From NCBI RefSeq assembly GCF_001708185.1, contig NZ_MDDN01000001.1, positions 744,001 through 808,000 of the forward strand: a stretch of 64,000 nt of DNA, in the 5' to 3' direction. The position numbers and the translations under genes were made by a program. Under the pieces are notes generated by a model. It was not told the DNA's origin, did not search any database, and was given only the letters and a program-made list of their open reading frames with translations. This stretch comes from Lysinibacillus xylanilyticus. GTDB lineage: Bacteria; Bacillota; Bacilli; Bacillales_A; Planococcaceae. Below are positions 26,650 through 35,627 of the stretch, piece by piece (positions within the stretch are counted from its first letter, which is position 1; each line of letters opens with the position of its first letter).

Positions 26650-27438
26650 TTATTTTTTTATAATCGCCTTCTCAATCAATTCCACAACCTGATACATAAT
26701 CGTCGCAAAAAAGGCGATGATGAGCAGTGACATAAGCACGAGATTAAAGTTAAATACTTGAAAGCCATAAATAATTAAATAACCAAGACCTTTTGAGGAC
26801 ACTAAAAATTCACCAACAATAACCCCTACCCAAGATAATCCTACGTTTACTTTTAAAGTAGAAATAATTGTTGGGAAGGAGGCAGGCAGAATCACTTCTC
26901 TAAATATTTGCCATTTAGTTGCTCCAAAAGTTTGTAATACTTTGCTATAGTTTGGATCTACCCCTTTAAAGGCCGTGTAAACAACAATCGTCGTAATAAT
27001 AATCGAAATTAAAGCACCCATTGCGATAATCGAAAAATAGCCTGGGCCAAGGGCAACAATTAATATTGGTCCTAGCGCAACTTTCGGCATCGCATTTAAA
27101 ATAACTAAATATGGATCGAGTACCTTTGACAGCAAAGGTGACCACCACAAAACGCTGGCTATTAATGTCCCTAGTAAGGTACCCGCAATAAAACCAATAA
27201 CTGTTTCCATTAGCGTGACACCAACATGCAACGTTAACGAACCATCACTTACTTTTTCTATAAACGTTTGCCATACATATGTTGGTGAACTAAAAATTAA
27301 ACGATCAATCCATCCAAATCTAGAAAGAAGCTCCCACCCTCCAAAAAAAACGAGTAAGATGATAAATTGATATAATCGAACAAAGCGTTTTTCCTTTTTC
27401 AACATTTGCTGATACTGTTTAAATAATGTATTATCCAA
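26650..27438 (-). CDS. ABC transporter permease, NitT/TauT type
   Basis: A 262-residue permease of the SsuC/TauC family with about six membrane helices and the cytoplasmic EAA-like loop [24 protein letters not shown] near residue 175. Two starts are possible: ATG at 27474, deep inside the upstream ATPase gene, or TTG at 27438, preceded by GGAAGGAG and overlapping the ATPase stop (TTGGATAA). The TTG was chosen because it gives classic translational coupling. It forms an importer with the next two genes. Substrate unknown. Confidence 0.83.
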   Translation of the reverse strand: MDNTLFKQYQQMLKKEKRFVRLYQFIILLVFFGGWELLSRFGWIDRLIFSSPTYVWQTFIEKVSDGSLTLHVGVTLMETVIGFIAGTLLGTLIASVLWWSPLLSKVLDPYLVILNAMPKVALGPILIVALGPGYFSIIAMGALISIIITTIVVYTAFKGVDPNYSKVLQTFGATKWQIFREVILPASFPTIISTLKVNVGLSWVGVIVGEFLVSSKGLGYLIIYGFQVFNFNLVLMSLLIIAFFATIMYQVVELIEKAIIKK

Positions 27439-28198
27439 GGCTCTCCAGCTCCTTCCAAATAGTTTGGAATACATCTGAATATGCCGGATGCTGTCTCACA
27501 TCAAACGGAGATAGCTTGCGTAATACTTCAGGTATTTCAAAAACTCTATGCAATGAACCTGGATTAGCTGAAAAAAGAAAAACTCGTTCACTCATGGCGA
27601 TGGCTTCACCAATATCATGTGTCACAAGAATCGCTGTTTTTTGATAGGCCTTTAAGGTTTCAACAACTAAGTCCTCAAGCTTTAATTTTGACTGATAATC
27701 AAGTGCCGAAAACGGTTCATCTAGCAGTAAGATTTTAGGATTTACTGCCAATGTCCTCGCAAGTGCTACACGCTGACGCATACCCCCTGATAACTCTCGG
27801 GGAAAATTGCTCCCTACATGTGGTAAACCTACTTCTCGCAACAGTGCATTGGCGGTCACTTTATGTGTTTTATTGCTCCGCTCCATAATTTTCAAGCCAA
27901 TTGTGACATTTTCCTCGATAGTTTTCCAAGGAAACAAATAATCTTGTTGAAGCATGTAGCCAATCAGAGACTGATTTTGTGCTGAAATTTCCTCTCCATC
28001 AATGTATACATTGCCTTCAGTAGACGGAAATAAACCCGCAATAATTGATAATAAAGTTGTTTTCCCACATCCACTCGGCCCTATAAAAGATACAAATTCA
28101 CCTTCACTAATTTCTAAATTGATATTACGTAAAACTTCCTTTGCCTGAGTATTGGAAAAATAGCTATGGTGAATATGTTCTAGTTTTAAAAATCCCAT
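27431..28198 (-). CDS. ABC transporter ATP-binding protein, NitT/TauT type
   Basis: A 255-residue ATPase of the SsuB/TauB group. It has Walker [10 protein letters not shown] near residue 40, the Q-loop [10 protein letters not shown], signature [13 protein letters not shown], Walker [13 protein letters not shown] and the H-loop VTHDIGEA. The ATG at 28198 lies one base after the binding-protein stop; the longer frame from 28222 lies inside that gene and is unlikely. It powers the importer with the neighbouring permease and lipoprotein. Confidence 0.9.
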   Translation of the reverse strand: MGFLKLEHIHHSYFSNTQAKEVLRNINLEISEGEFVSFIGPSGCGKTTLLSIIAGLFPSTEGNVYIDGEEISAQNQSLIGYMLQQDYLFPWKTIEENVTIGLKIMERSNKTHKVTANALLREVGLPHVGSNFPRELSGGMRQRVALARTLAVNPKILLLDEPFSALDYQSKLKLEDLVVETLKAYQKTAILVTHDIGEAIAMSERVFLFSANPGSLHRVFEIPEVLRKLSPFDVRQHPAYSDVFQTIWKELESLG

Positions 28199-28199
28199 A

Positions 28200-29192
28200 T
28201 TACTCAGCAGCCTTTTTAGCAAAAGTTGTATTCACAAGCTTTTCATAATCTACCCGTTGAGGAAGTTCACCTGCTTCCTCCATAATTGTTTGCAAGTTAT
28301 CCCATTCCTCCTTATCTAGAATGGGATCCGTTGCATAAGAGCCTTGAGACTTATAACGCTCCACTACTGTTTCAATTAAAGCAACATCCACATTTTCAAA
28401 ATATGGCTGAATGATTTTCGCTACTTCTGCAGCACTCTCTTTCTGTACAAAATCCTGCGCTCGTTTCAATGCGTTTGTAAAACCTTGAACTGTTTTCGCT
28501 TCATCCTTCAAATAACTACTTTTGGACATAAACGATGTGTAAGGTATATGACCGGATTCAGTTCCAAATGAAGCAACAATATAGCCTTTACCCTCTTTCT
28601 CAAAGATACTCGCTGTTGGTTCAAATAGTTGTACAAAGTCCCCTGTTCCAGAAGCAAAGGCCGTAGAAATATTAGCAAAATCGATGTTTTGAATGAGTGT
28701 TAAATCGTTTGTAGGATTGATGCCATGTTTTTTCAGTACAAACTCACCCGCCATTTGGGGCATTCCACCCTTACGTTGCCCTAAAAATGTAGTGCCTTTC
28801 AATTGACTCCATGAAAAATTATCCATTTTTTCACGCGCAACTAAAAATGTACCATCTGTTTGAGTTAGCTGTGCAAAATTTTGTATTGGATCATTGGCGC
28901 CTTGAAGTGTCACATAAATAGAAGTTTCCGATCCAACTAAGGCAATATCAATGCCATCAGACAGTAACGCCGTCATTGTCTTATCGCCACCTGCAATCGT
29001 TTGTAACTCAACAGAAAGCCCCTCATCCTCGAAGAAACCTTTTTCAAGTGCTACATACTGCGGCGCATAGAAAATCGAGCGCGTCACTTCTCCAACTTTG
29101 ACCTTTTCAAGCTCCGTTTTATTACACGCTGTCAAAGAAAGGAGTAACAAAGCAATAACACTAAATAATAAACCTTTTTTAAGCCAACGCAT
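28200..29192 (-). CDS. ABC transporter substrate-binding lipoprotein (NMT1/SsuA-like)
   Basis: A 330-residue binding protein with a lipobox (LSLTAC, cysteine at about 23), so it is anchored outside the membrane. SIFYAPQYVALEKGFFEDEGLSVEL and DIALVGSETSIYVTLQG place it in the NMT1/THI5-like and SsuA group, which binds thiamine-pyrimidine precursors, sulfonates or similar small molecules. No TPP riboswitch or other metabolite leader was seen upstream, so the ligand stays open. First gene of a three-gene operon absent from this place in B. subtilis. Confidence 0.85.
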   Translation of the reverse strand: MRWLKKGLLFSVIALLLLSLTACNKTELEKVKVGEVTRSIFYAPQYVALEKGFFEDEGLSVELQTIAGGDKTMTALLSDGIDIALVGSETSIYVTLQGANDPIQNFAQLTQTDGTFLVAREKMDNFSWSQLKGTTFLGQRKGGMPQMAGEFVLKKHGINPTNDLTLIQNIDFANISTAFASGTGDFVQLFEPTASIFEKEGKGYIVASFGTESGHIPYTSFMSKSSYLKDEAKTVQGFTNALKRAQDFVQKESAAEVAKIIQPYFENVDVALIETVVERYKSQGSYATDPILDKEEWDNLQTIMEEAGELPQRVDYEKLVNTTFAKKAAE

Positions 29193-29365
29193 TCCATTTC
29201 CTCCTCGATTGATGAAAATAAGCCTATCAACATTAACTTATTCATATCAGAAGATTTCGGTGCCTATCAATTTAGGTTTGAGAGACACAATCGATTGAAA
29301 ATGGGTTCCGTAGCCAATCGTTTATATGTAGATGGCTTAAAACGATAAAATTTTTTACGATACCA

Positions 29366-29407
29366 AATAAAACAGCCTTAGCAAATTAATGCTAAGGCTG
29401 TTTTATT
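29366..29407 (-). terminator. Terminator of typA-ylaH
   Basis: AATAAAACAGCCTTAGC pairs with GCTAAGGCTGTTTTATT around an 8-base loop; probably bidirectional. Confidence 0.9.
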
Positions 29408-29454
29408 ACTTAAAAACTCAATACAAGTTTCACGGTATAGGAGCCAAGCTACTC

Positions 29455-29853
29455 TCATTGATTGGCAGCTTGTTGCTCTTCTCTTTTTTCACGCCACATA
29501 CGTGTTTTATATACAATCAAAATTAACGCCGCTACAATGAGCCCTTCTACCATTGGAAGATATAATGCAAAAAATGTTAACATAATACACCCTAAAAACA
29601 GGAAAATGTAAATAACTATATTTTGTGATAGTTTTAATTTCTTTGCAAAGCCTAGTTTATAAACAAGTGCAGAGAGCAAAAACACTAGAGCAAACAGAAC
29701 ATAACCTGCCATTTCATAGCTAGGTAAGTTTTCATATAAAAAACGCGTAATCCCTGCCATTTTTTCATAGGCATTTGCTGTTTCCTCTACATTTGTCTGT
29801 GCAGCAACTTGAATAAAATTCAGTTCACCCAATAAAGCGGACTTTATATCCAA
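29455..29853 (-). CDS. ylaH: YlaH-like membrane protein
   Basis: A small membrane protein with three hydrophobic segments (about 48-67, 79-97 and 99-116 in the 132-residue form) and a charged C-terminus ending KREEQQAANQ. Sequence and place next to typA match YlaH; its function is unknown. An ATG at 29871 has no ribosome site, while a TTG at 29853 follows AAAGGAAGAGGAG, so the TTG was preferred. It begins about 30 bases after the typA stop and shares its terminator. Confidence 0.8.
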   Translation of the reverse strand: MDIKSALLGELNFIQVAAQTNVEETANAYEKMAGITRFLYENLPSYEMAGYVLFALVFLLSALVYKLGFAKKLKLSQNIVIYIFLFLGCIMLTFFALYLPMVEGLIVAALILIVYKTRMWREKREEQQAANQ

Positions 29854-29883
29854 GACTCCTCTTCCTTTCATGTCAGCGGAAAA

Positions 29884-31728
29884 TTATTGTTCTGCGTTAC
29901 GTAATTTTTTCGCTGCTTTCTCACGTTCGTTTTTATCTAGAATTTGTTTACGAAGGCGAATAGATTCTGGTGTGATTTCTAAGTACTCGTCATCACCTAA
30001 GTATTCAAGCGCTTCTTCTAGTGATAAAATACGTGGCTTTTTAATAACATTCGTTTGGTCTTTATTTGCTGAACGGATGTTTGTTTTTTGTTTCATTTTT
30101 GTGATGTTTACAGTGATATCAGCGTCACGAGTATTTTCTCCAACGATCATACCTTCGTAAATATCTGTACCTGGCTCCAAGAACAGTGTACCACGGTCTT
30201 CAATTTGCATCATACCATAAGTTGTTGATTTACCAGTTTCCATTGAAACTAGTACACCTTGGTGACGGCCACCAATTTTTCCTGGTAATAATGGTTGATA
30301 GCAATCGAACGTATGGTTGATAATACCGAAACCTTTTGTCATTGACATGAATTCAGTTGTATAACCGATTAATCCACGAGCTGGTACTAAGAACGTTAAA
30401 CGAACTTGACCACTGCCGTTGTTCACCATATCAAGCATTTCACCTTTACGTGTACCAATTGATTCAATAATTGAACCAACATTTTCTTCAGGCACATCGA
30501 TTTGAACGCGTTCGAAAGGTTCACATTTCACGCCGTCGATTTCACGCACGATTACTTGTGGTTTTGACACTTGTAATTCGTAGCCTTCACGACGCATGTT
30601 TTCGATAAGGATAGATAAGTGAAGCTCCCCACGACCTGAAACTGTCCAAGCATCTGGAGAATCAGTATCTTCAACACGTAAAGATACGTCTGTTTGTAAT
30701 TGAGCACGTAAACGCTCTTCTACTTTACGAGAAGTAACCCATTTCCCTTCACGACCTGCGAATGGAGAATTGTTTACTAAGAAAGTCATTTGTAAAGTTG
30801 GCTCATCAATACGTAATGGCGTTAGCGCTTCTGGGTGTTCAACAGGGCAAACTGTTTCACCAACGTTGATGTCTTCCATACCTGAAACGGCGATTAAGTC
30901 ACCAGCTTTTGCTGTCTCAACTTCTTCACGTTTTAAGCCGAAGAAACCAAAGATTTTTGTTACACGGAAGTTTTTCACTGTTCCGTCTAACTTCATAAGA
31001 GATACTTGTTGACCTACAGAAATTGTTCCGCGGAATACGCGACCAATACCGATACGTCCAACGAAGTCATTATAGTCAAGTAAAGCTACTTGGAATTGTA
31101 ATGGCTCTTCTGAGTTATCAATTGGTGCTGGGATAGCTTCGATAATTTTCTTAAATAGACATTCCATATCCGCTTCTTGCTTAGCTGGATCAGCGTCTAA
31201 AGAAGCTGTACCATTTACACCTGAAGCATAGACAACAGGGAATTCTAATTGATCTTCATCTGCACCTAGTTCAATGAATAATTCAAGTACTTCATCTACT
31301 ACTTCTAGTGGACGAGCTGAATCTTTGTCTACTTTATTAACAACAACGATTGGTGTTAAACGTTGTTCTAATGCTTTTTTCAACACAAAACGTGTTTGTG
31401 GCATACAACCCTCATACGCATCGACAACTAGTACAACGCCATCTACCATTTTTAAAATACGTTCTACCTCACCACCGAAGTCAGCGTGTCCAGGCGTATC
31501 AAGGATGTTGATACGAGTTCCTTCATAGTTTACTGCTGTATTTTTAGCTAAAATCGTAATACCACGTTCGCGTTCAATATCGTTAGAGTCCATTGCACGT
31601 TCTTCAACACGTTCGTTTGAACGGAATGTACCTGATTGTTTTAATAATTGGTCGACTAAAGTAGTTTTACCATGGTCAACGTGTGCGATAATTGCGATAT
31701 TGCGAAGATCTTGACGTAAGTTTGTCAT
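29884..31728 (-). CDS. typA: Ribosome-binding GTPase TypA/BipA
   Basis: TypA is a translational GTPase that binds ribosomes and assists 50S assembly and growth under stress, notably cold. The 614-residue protein has G1 [11 protein letters not shown]2-region [12 protein letters not shown]3 [11 protein letters not shown]4 NKVD, then elongation-factor-like domains and the BipA-specific C-terminal domain ([23 protein letters not shown]). Length is full. It is followed by ylaH on the same strand, as in B. subtilis. Confidence 0.97.
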   Translation of the reverse strand: MTNLRQDLRNIAIIAHVDHGKTTLVDQLLKQSGTFRSNERVEERAMDSNDIERERGITILAKNTAVNYEGTRINILDTPGHADFGGEVERILKMVDGVVLVVDAYEGCMPQTRFVLKKALEQRLTPIVVVNKVDKDSARPLEVVDEVLELFIELGADEDQLEFPVVYASGVNGTASLDADPAKQEADMECLFKKIIEAIPAPIDNSEEPLQFQVALLDYNDFVGRIGIGRVFRGTISVGQQVSLMKLDGTVKNFRVTKIFGFFGLKREEVETAKAGDLIAVSGMEDINVGETVCPVEHPEALTPLRIDEPTLQMTFLVNNSPFAGREGKWVTSRKVEERLRAQLQTDVSLRVEDTDSPDAWTVSGRGELHLSILIENMRREGYELQVSKPQVIVREIDGVKCEPFERVQIDVPEENVGSIIESIGTRKGEMLDMVNNGSGQVRLTFLVPARGLIGYTTEFMSMTKGFGIINHTFDCYQPLLPGKIGGRHQGVLVSMETGKSTTYGMMQIEDRGTLFLEPGTDIYEGMIVGENTRDADITVNITKMKQKTNIRSANKDQTNVIKKPRILSLEEALEYLGDDEYLEITPESIRLRKQILDKNEREKAAKKLRNAEQ

Positions 31729-31867
31729 TATTCCACTCCATATTCTTTTTTCGAATGTTTAACTGTGATATTATAGCACAAGAAGGATAGAAATGTCCTT
31801 ATTAGAATTTACATCATTCTAAAAAAATATATTTAAATTACAAATTTTTCATATAGGAGGCTCGGCT

Positions 31868-32053
31868 ATGAATCGTGCAAAATTCGTAATGGGCATTTTC
31901 GCATTAGCAGCTGTTTTAGCAATGTGTTCTATTGGCTATTCTGTAGCAGCTGGTAGTGGTTTTGGTATAATAGCAGGCATTGTGGCTACTTGTGTCATTT
32001 TTATGACAGCCTTTAAATTGAAACGTAAACTGCGTGAGCAAGGATTACTTTAA
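31868..32053 (+). CDS. ylaF: YlaF-like small membrane protein (DUF5325)
   Basis: A 61-residue protein with two membrane helices (about 6-27 and 31-49) and a basic tail (KLKRKLREQGLL). This fits YlaF, and ylaF flanks typA in B. subtilis. Function unknown. A TAGGAGG site precedes the ATG. It is divergent from typA and followed by a T6 terminator. Confidence 0.75.
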   Translation: MNRAKFVMGIFALAAVLAMCSIGYSVAAGSGFGIIAGIVATCVIFMTAFKLKRKLREQGLL

Positions 32054-32062
32054 TAAGTAAGT

Positions 32063-32096
32063 AGGAGCCTGTCTAAAATTAGACGGCTCCTTTTTT
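32063..32096 (+). terminator. Terminator of ylaF
   Basis: AGGAGCC-t-GTCTAA pairs with TTAGAC-GGCTCC, followed by TTTTTT. The T run abuts the suhB stop codon. Confidence 0.85.
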
Positions 32097-32889
32097 ATTC
32101 ATAAGGCACAATATATTTTTCTAATAGCTCTTTGTGAATAGAAGGATTGGCAATGATGAAAGTATCCTGATGTAGGAAATCAAAGCTCTCCCCATGTAAA
32201 TTAGTGGCGATAGCCCCAACTTCCTTAGCAATAATGGTACCTCCAGCAATATCCCATGGCGACAGTCGCATAGATACATAAGCATCTAGTTTACCACTAA
32301 CAACAAACGCTATTTCCATTGCAGCTGAACCATACGACCGTGTACCACGTACTTTCCGAACCATTTCAATGACTTTTTCATTGTGAATATGTCGATTTGG
32401 TGCTACCCAGTGTGCGTTTATACCAATGACCGATTCCTCCATTTTGACTGATTGCAATTTACGTAATGGCGAGTCATTGTACCATGCCCCTTCGCCTGCA
32501 ATTGCATAAAATAAGTCTTCACGCATTACATCAAATATGTAACCTAGCTTGCCCACCCCATTAATAAAAATACCAATAGAAATCATAAAATGCCGATGTT
32601 GTTTAACAAAATTCATCGTGCCATCTATTGGATCAATAATCCATACAACACCTTCTAACGACTCTACTTTTTCTCCCATGCCTTCTTCCCCTAAAATTTT
32701 ATGGGTTGGATCAAAAGCGCGTATCTTTTCGATAAAAAATAATTCTGTTTCACGGTCAATATTTGTAACAAGGTCATTAGCGCTTGATTTGGTCTCGATC
32801 ACTAAATTGTATGAAAAGGCATCTCGAATCCGGCTCCCTGCTTCAAATATAATACTTTTCGCAAATTGATCAATTTGTTGTAAATCCAT
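32095..32889 (-). CDS. suhB: Inositol monophosphatase family protein (SuhB/YktC)
   Basis: A 264-residue Mg-dependent phosphatase with the metal-site motifs GEEGMG, WIIDPIDGTMNFV and WDIAGGTIIAKEVGA. The family dephosphorylates inositol monophosphates and related sugar phosphates, and in bacteria some members (NadP-dependent or FBPase-like) use other substrates, so the true substrate is not fixed. Position next to ykz/ykt genes matches B. subtilis yktC. The ATG is at 32889. Confidence 0.88.
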   Translation of the reverse strand: MDLQQIDQFAKSIIFEAGSRIRDAFSYNLVIETKSSANDLVTNIDRETELFFIEKIRAFDPTHKILGEEGMGEKVESLEGVVWIIDPIDGTMNFVKQHRHFMISIGIFINGVGKLGYIFDVMREDLFYAIAGEGAWYNDSPLRKLQSVKMEESVIGINAHWVAPNRHIHNEKVIEMVRKVRGTRSYGSAAMEIAFVVSGKLDAYVSMRLSPWDIAGGTIIAKEVGAIATNLHGESFDFLHQDTFIIANPSIHKELLEKYIVPYE

Positions 32890-33063
32890 AAAAACCCACC
32901 CTTCGAATAGGCACTATGCTTCTAGCCCTTCTTAAAAATACTTGCAACTTATCTTCATTTAAAGATGTGCTAAAGGTTCTCATTCCTCATGATGATGTTA
33001 AACACAGCACATAATCTTTTCTTTCCATTATGATATATTGTCTATTTTAACCTTTATAACAAT

Positions 33064-33103
33064 AAAAATCACCTGCTGTCGGAATATTCAGCAAGTGATT
33101 TTT
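33064..33103 (-). terminator. Terminator of the YkzI-like gene
   Basis: AAAAATCACcTGCTG pairs with CAGCAaGTGATTTTT, with T-rich flanks. Confidence 0.8.
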
Positions 33104-33124
33104 CAAATTGGTATGAAAGTTTTA

Positions 33125-33322
33125 TTACGCATAGGCGTGCAAACTTTCAAGTTCCAGTTGAATTTCAGCTAGACGTTTTTTACTTTTGTCAATTTCAATC
33201 TCATTTTTTTCATTCATTGCAGAGAATAAAGAGGCCAATTCATAATCTAATTCTAATTGTAGAATGTATTCATATTGCTTTTCAATGTCAACTTTACGTA
33301 TAATTTTTACGATTGGTTTCAT
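33125..33322 (-). CDS. Small protein, YkzI-like by position
   Basis: A 65-residue charged helical protein, MKPIVKIIRKVDIEKQYEYI..., with a likely coiled coil over the second half (FSAMNEKNEIEIDKSKKRLAEI). The ATG at 33322 has a GGATGTGA site; an earlier in-frame ATG at 33331 is less well placed. In B. subtilis ykzI occupies this place between yktB and yktC, which is the only basis for the name. Function unknown. A near-palindrome (AACTTATCAA / TTGATAAAGTT) lies at about 33358-33380 in the divergent promoter region. Confidence 0.65.
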   Translation of the reverse strand: MKPIVKIIRKVDIEKQYEYILQLELDYELASLFSAMNEKNEIEIDKSKKRLAEIQLELESLHAYA

Positions 33323-33450
33323 AAAAATCACATCCTTTTTTAAATTTTTTTTTACAAAAACTTATCAATTTTGATAAAGTTCTTGTTATAAGATTTTTTC
33401 CCAATTTTCTAATAAAATAAACCTTATAAATCGAAAGGAGTTAAATAAAA

Positions 33451-34077
33451 TTGCCGAAAATTAAATGGACTAATAAAGACTTCAATGTTTTTCAAATAGA
33501 TGGATTAGACCAGAGAATGGATGCGTTAATTTCATCTGTACGACCAAAATTCCAACTGCTTGGAGAGGATTTTTCTTCCTTCTTTTCAAGTCATCTTGGA
33601 GAAGAATTTTATCCTCATGTTGCGAAGCATGCACGAAGAACAGTAAATCCCCCAAACGACAGCTGGGTTGCCTTTGCTCCTTACAAAAGAGGTTATAAAT
33701 CATTACCTCACTTTCAGATTGGTCTTTGGAGCACGCATTTATTCATCGTCTTAGCTATTATTTATGAAGCTCCTCAAAAAAATGTGATGGCAGAACGTTT
33801 AATTGCCAATAAAGCATTGCTTCAACAGCTTCCTAATGATTTTATTGTTTCTGGGGATCATATGTCTCCAACAGCCATCTCCATGCAAGCCGCAAAGGAA
33901 GACAAGCTAGATGAATTGCTTATTCGTTTGCGTGATGTTAAAAAAGGTGAGTTTTTAGTCGGCCGACATATTCCAAGAGAACAAGCCATCCAACTGTCAG
34001 CTAGTGAACTTTATCAAATTACAGAAGAAACTTTCAATAGCTTACTCCCTATTTATAACATCATTGTTGGAAAATAA
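33451..34077 (+). CDS. yktB: YktB (UPF0637 / DUF1054) protein
   Basis: A 208-residue soluble protein with WTNKDFNVFQIDGLDQRMDA, HVAKHARRTVNPPNDSWVAF, KRGYKSLPHFQIGLWSTHLF and SGDHMSPTAISM, characteristic of the DUF1054 family. The biochemical role is unknown. It starts with TTG after AAAGGAG. It converges on yktA with a shared bidirectional terminator. Confidence 0.9.
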   Translation: MPKIKWTNKDFNVFQIDGLDQRMDALISSVRPKFQLLGEDFSSFFSSHLGEEFYPHVAKHARRTVNPPNDSWVAFAPYKRGYKSLPHFQIGLWSTHLFIVLAIIYEAPQKNVMAERLIANKALLQQLPNDFIVSGDHMSPTAISMQAAKEDKLDELLIRLRDVKKGEFLVGRHIPREQAIQLSASELYQITEETFNSLLPIYNIIVGK

Positions 34078-34173
34078 AGTTGAAGAAAGTTGAAGTGTTG
34101 TGCTTCATCACCATAACGTTAATTGTATGTAGTGTATGCACAGTACTTATTTTTAACACGTTAAACCATAAGA

Positions 34174-34216
34174 TAAAAAAATGTGGACGTGAGAAATACT
34201 CACATCCACATTTTTT
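34174..34216. terminator. Bidirectional terminator between yktB and yktA
   Basis: AAAAAATGTGGAcGTGAG pairs with CTCACaTCCACATTTTTT around a short loop. Its right arm overlaps the yktA stop codon. Confidence 0.85.
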
Positions 34217-34502
34217 AACGGCGTTGCTTTGGTACAACTTTAATAATCGTACCATCAGCTGCTTCTTTCGTTTGTTTAATAACAGGGTAACTGACATAAC
34301 CACTTGCCTCTTCAAATTCACGAAAAATTGATTTTTCCCCAGCTTGTGAAGGAACAATTTCTTTAAAACGACGATATTTCGCCATCATTACTTCACGCTT
34401 AATGCCTTTATCATAAGCTTGTTCAATCCCTTCAAAAAATTGAACAACATCGACAATTTCCTCGGTCGACCAATCGATTGAAAATGGATAAGAATATTCC
34501 AT
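34215..34502 (-). CDS. yktA: YktA (UPF0223) protein
   Basis: A 95-residue helical protein with [39 protein letters not shown] and [16 protein letters not shown], matching UPF0223/YktA. Function unknown. It follows the nitronate-monooxygenase-like gene by 20 bases on the same strand, so the two are probably cotranscribed. Confidence 0.9.
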   Translation of the reverse strand: MEYSYPFSIDWSTEEIVDVVQFFEGIEQAYDKGIKREVMMAKYRRFKEIVPSQAGEKSIFREFEEASGYVSYPVIKQTKEAADGTIIKVVPKQRR

Positions 34503-34522
34503 TAGACATAACCACCTTTATG

Positions 34523-35482
34523 TTACTGAATCCATTTTACCCGGATACTTTCTGCTTCTGCAACCATTCGAGTGATTAGCTCCTCAACTGTTGGAATATC
34601 ATGAATCATCCCTGTAACTTGTCCAGCCCAACCAAACCCTTCATCTTTCTCACCATTATAAATAAATCGTTTATTGGCAGTGCCACTAATATAATTTTTC
34701 AACGCCTCATACGTTGGTGTCATTTGTTCAATTTCTAAAATCTTTTCGGTAAAACCATTGCGTAACGCTCTTGCTGGAGCCCCAATAGAACGCTTAATAA
34801 TTGTGGTATCTGCTTCCGAACTTGCAAGTAATGCCTCTTTATAAGCCTCTGATGCATCGATACATTCCTTAGTTGCAATAAAACGTGTACCCATTTCAAT
34901 TCCCTCGGCTCCTAGTGCATGTGCTGCCATCCATCCTCGCCCATCACCTATCCCTCCAGAAGCAATAACAGGAATTTTCACACTGTCAACAACTTGTGGC
35001 ACAAGCACCATTGTTCCTACATCATCACGACCAAGATGGCCACCACCCTCTTGGCCAACTACCATCACAGCATCTGCCCCAAGTTGTTCTGCCTTCTGAG
35101 CTTGCCTACGTGCAGCTACAAGTACTAATTTCTTAATATCCGTTCCTGCCAATATATCAAAAATAGGTGCAGGATTACCTCCAGTCATCGTAACAACCGG
35201 TACCTTTTCTTCCACCGCAACACGCACCATATCCTCATAACCAGTGCCATACATACCAATTGCAAAGTTTACACCAAATGGTTTATCTGTTAATGTACGT
35301 ACTTTATGAATCTCTGCGCGCAATAAGTCAGGATCTCGTAAACTCATTGCTGTTATTTGTCCCAGCCCTCCAGCATTCGACACCGCTGCTGCTAAATCAG
35401 CATATGCTAAATAGGCTAATCCCCCTTGAATAATTGGGTATTTAACATTTAAAAGTTCCGTTACACGTGTATTCCAATTCAT
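34523..35482 (-). CDS. Nitronate monooxygenase / FabK-like flavoprotein
   Basis: A 319-residue FMN TIM-barrel enzyme of the 2-nitropropane dioxygenase family: NVKYPIIQGGLAYLAYADLAAAVSNAGGLG at the N-terminus, ADAVMVVGQEGGGHLGRDD with the catalytic histidine region, and the phosphate-binding IPVIASGGIGDGRGWMAAHALGAEGIEMGTRF. Members either oxidise alkyl nitronates or act as enoyl-ACP reductase (FabK); sequence alone does not separate them with confidence. AGGGGAGG precedes the ATG at 35482 (the frame opens at 35503). Confidence 0.82.
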   Translation of the reverse strand: MNWNTRVTELLNVKYPIIQGGLAYLAYADLAAAVSNAGGLGQITAMSLRDPDLLRAEIHKVRTLTDKPFGVNFAIGMYGTGYEDMVRVAVEEKVPVVTMTGGNPAPIFDILAGTDIKKLVLVAARRQAQKAEQLGADAVMVVGQEGGGHLGRDDVGTMVLVPQVVDSVKIPVIASGGIGDGRGWMAAHALGAEGIEMGTRFIATKECIDASEAYKEALLASSEADTTIIKRSIGAPARALRNGFTEKILEIEQMTPTYEALKNYISGTANKRFIYNGEKDEGFGWAGQVTGMIHDIPTVEELITRMVAEAESIRVKWIQ

Positions 35483-35627
35483 AGTACCTCCCCTTTCGTA
35501 CAATACTAACTTCTCGAAATCATCAAAAAATCCTTTTATTTTTTTATGTAAAGTCTATTCTTTCGTGTCATTAGGTGCTATAATTCATTTGTTTTCTTAG
35601 ATATTATAAAGTGAGGTGGTACCTGCG

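Noticed and set aside
27439-27474. ATG at 27474 as the permease start
   Set aside because: It has no ribosome site and lies deep in the ATPase gene. The TTG at 27438 has a strong site and overlaps the upstream stop.
29193-29365. TPP riboswitch upstream of the ABC importer
   Set aside because: The conserved CTGAGA core and matching stems were looked for on the minus strand and not found.
34061-34357. 98-residue frame opposite yktA and the terminator
   Set aside because: It crosses a bidirectional terminator and overlaps a conserved gene.
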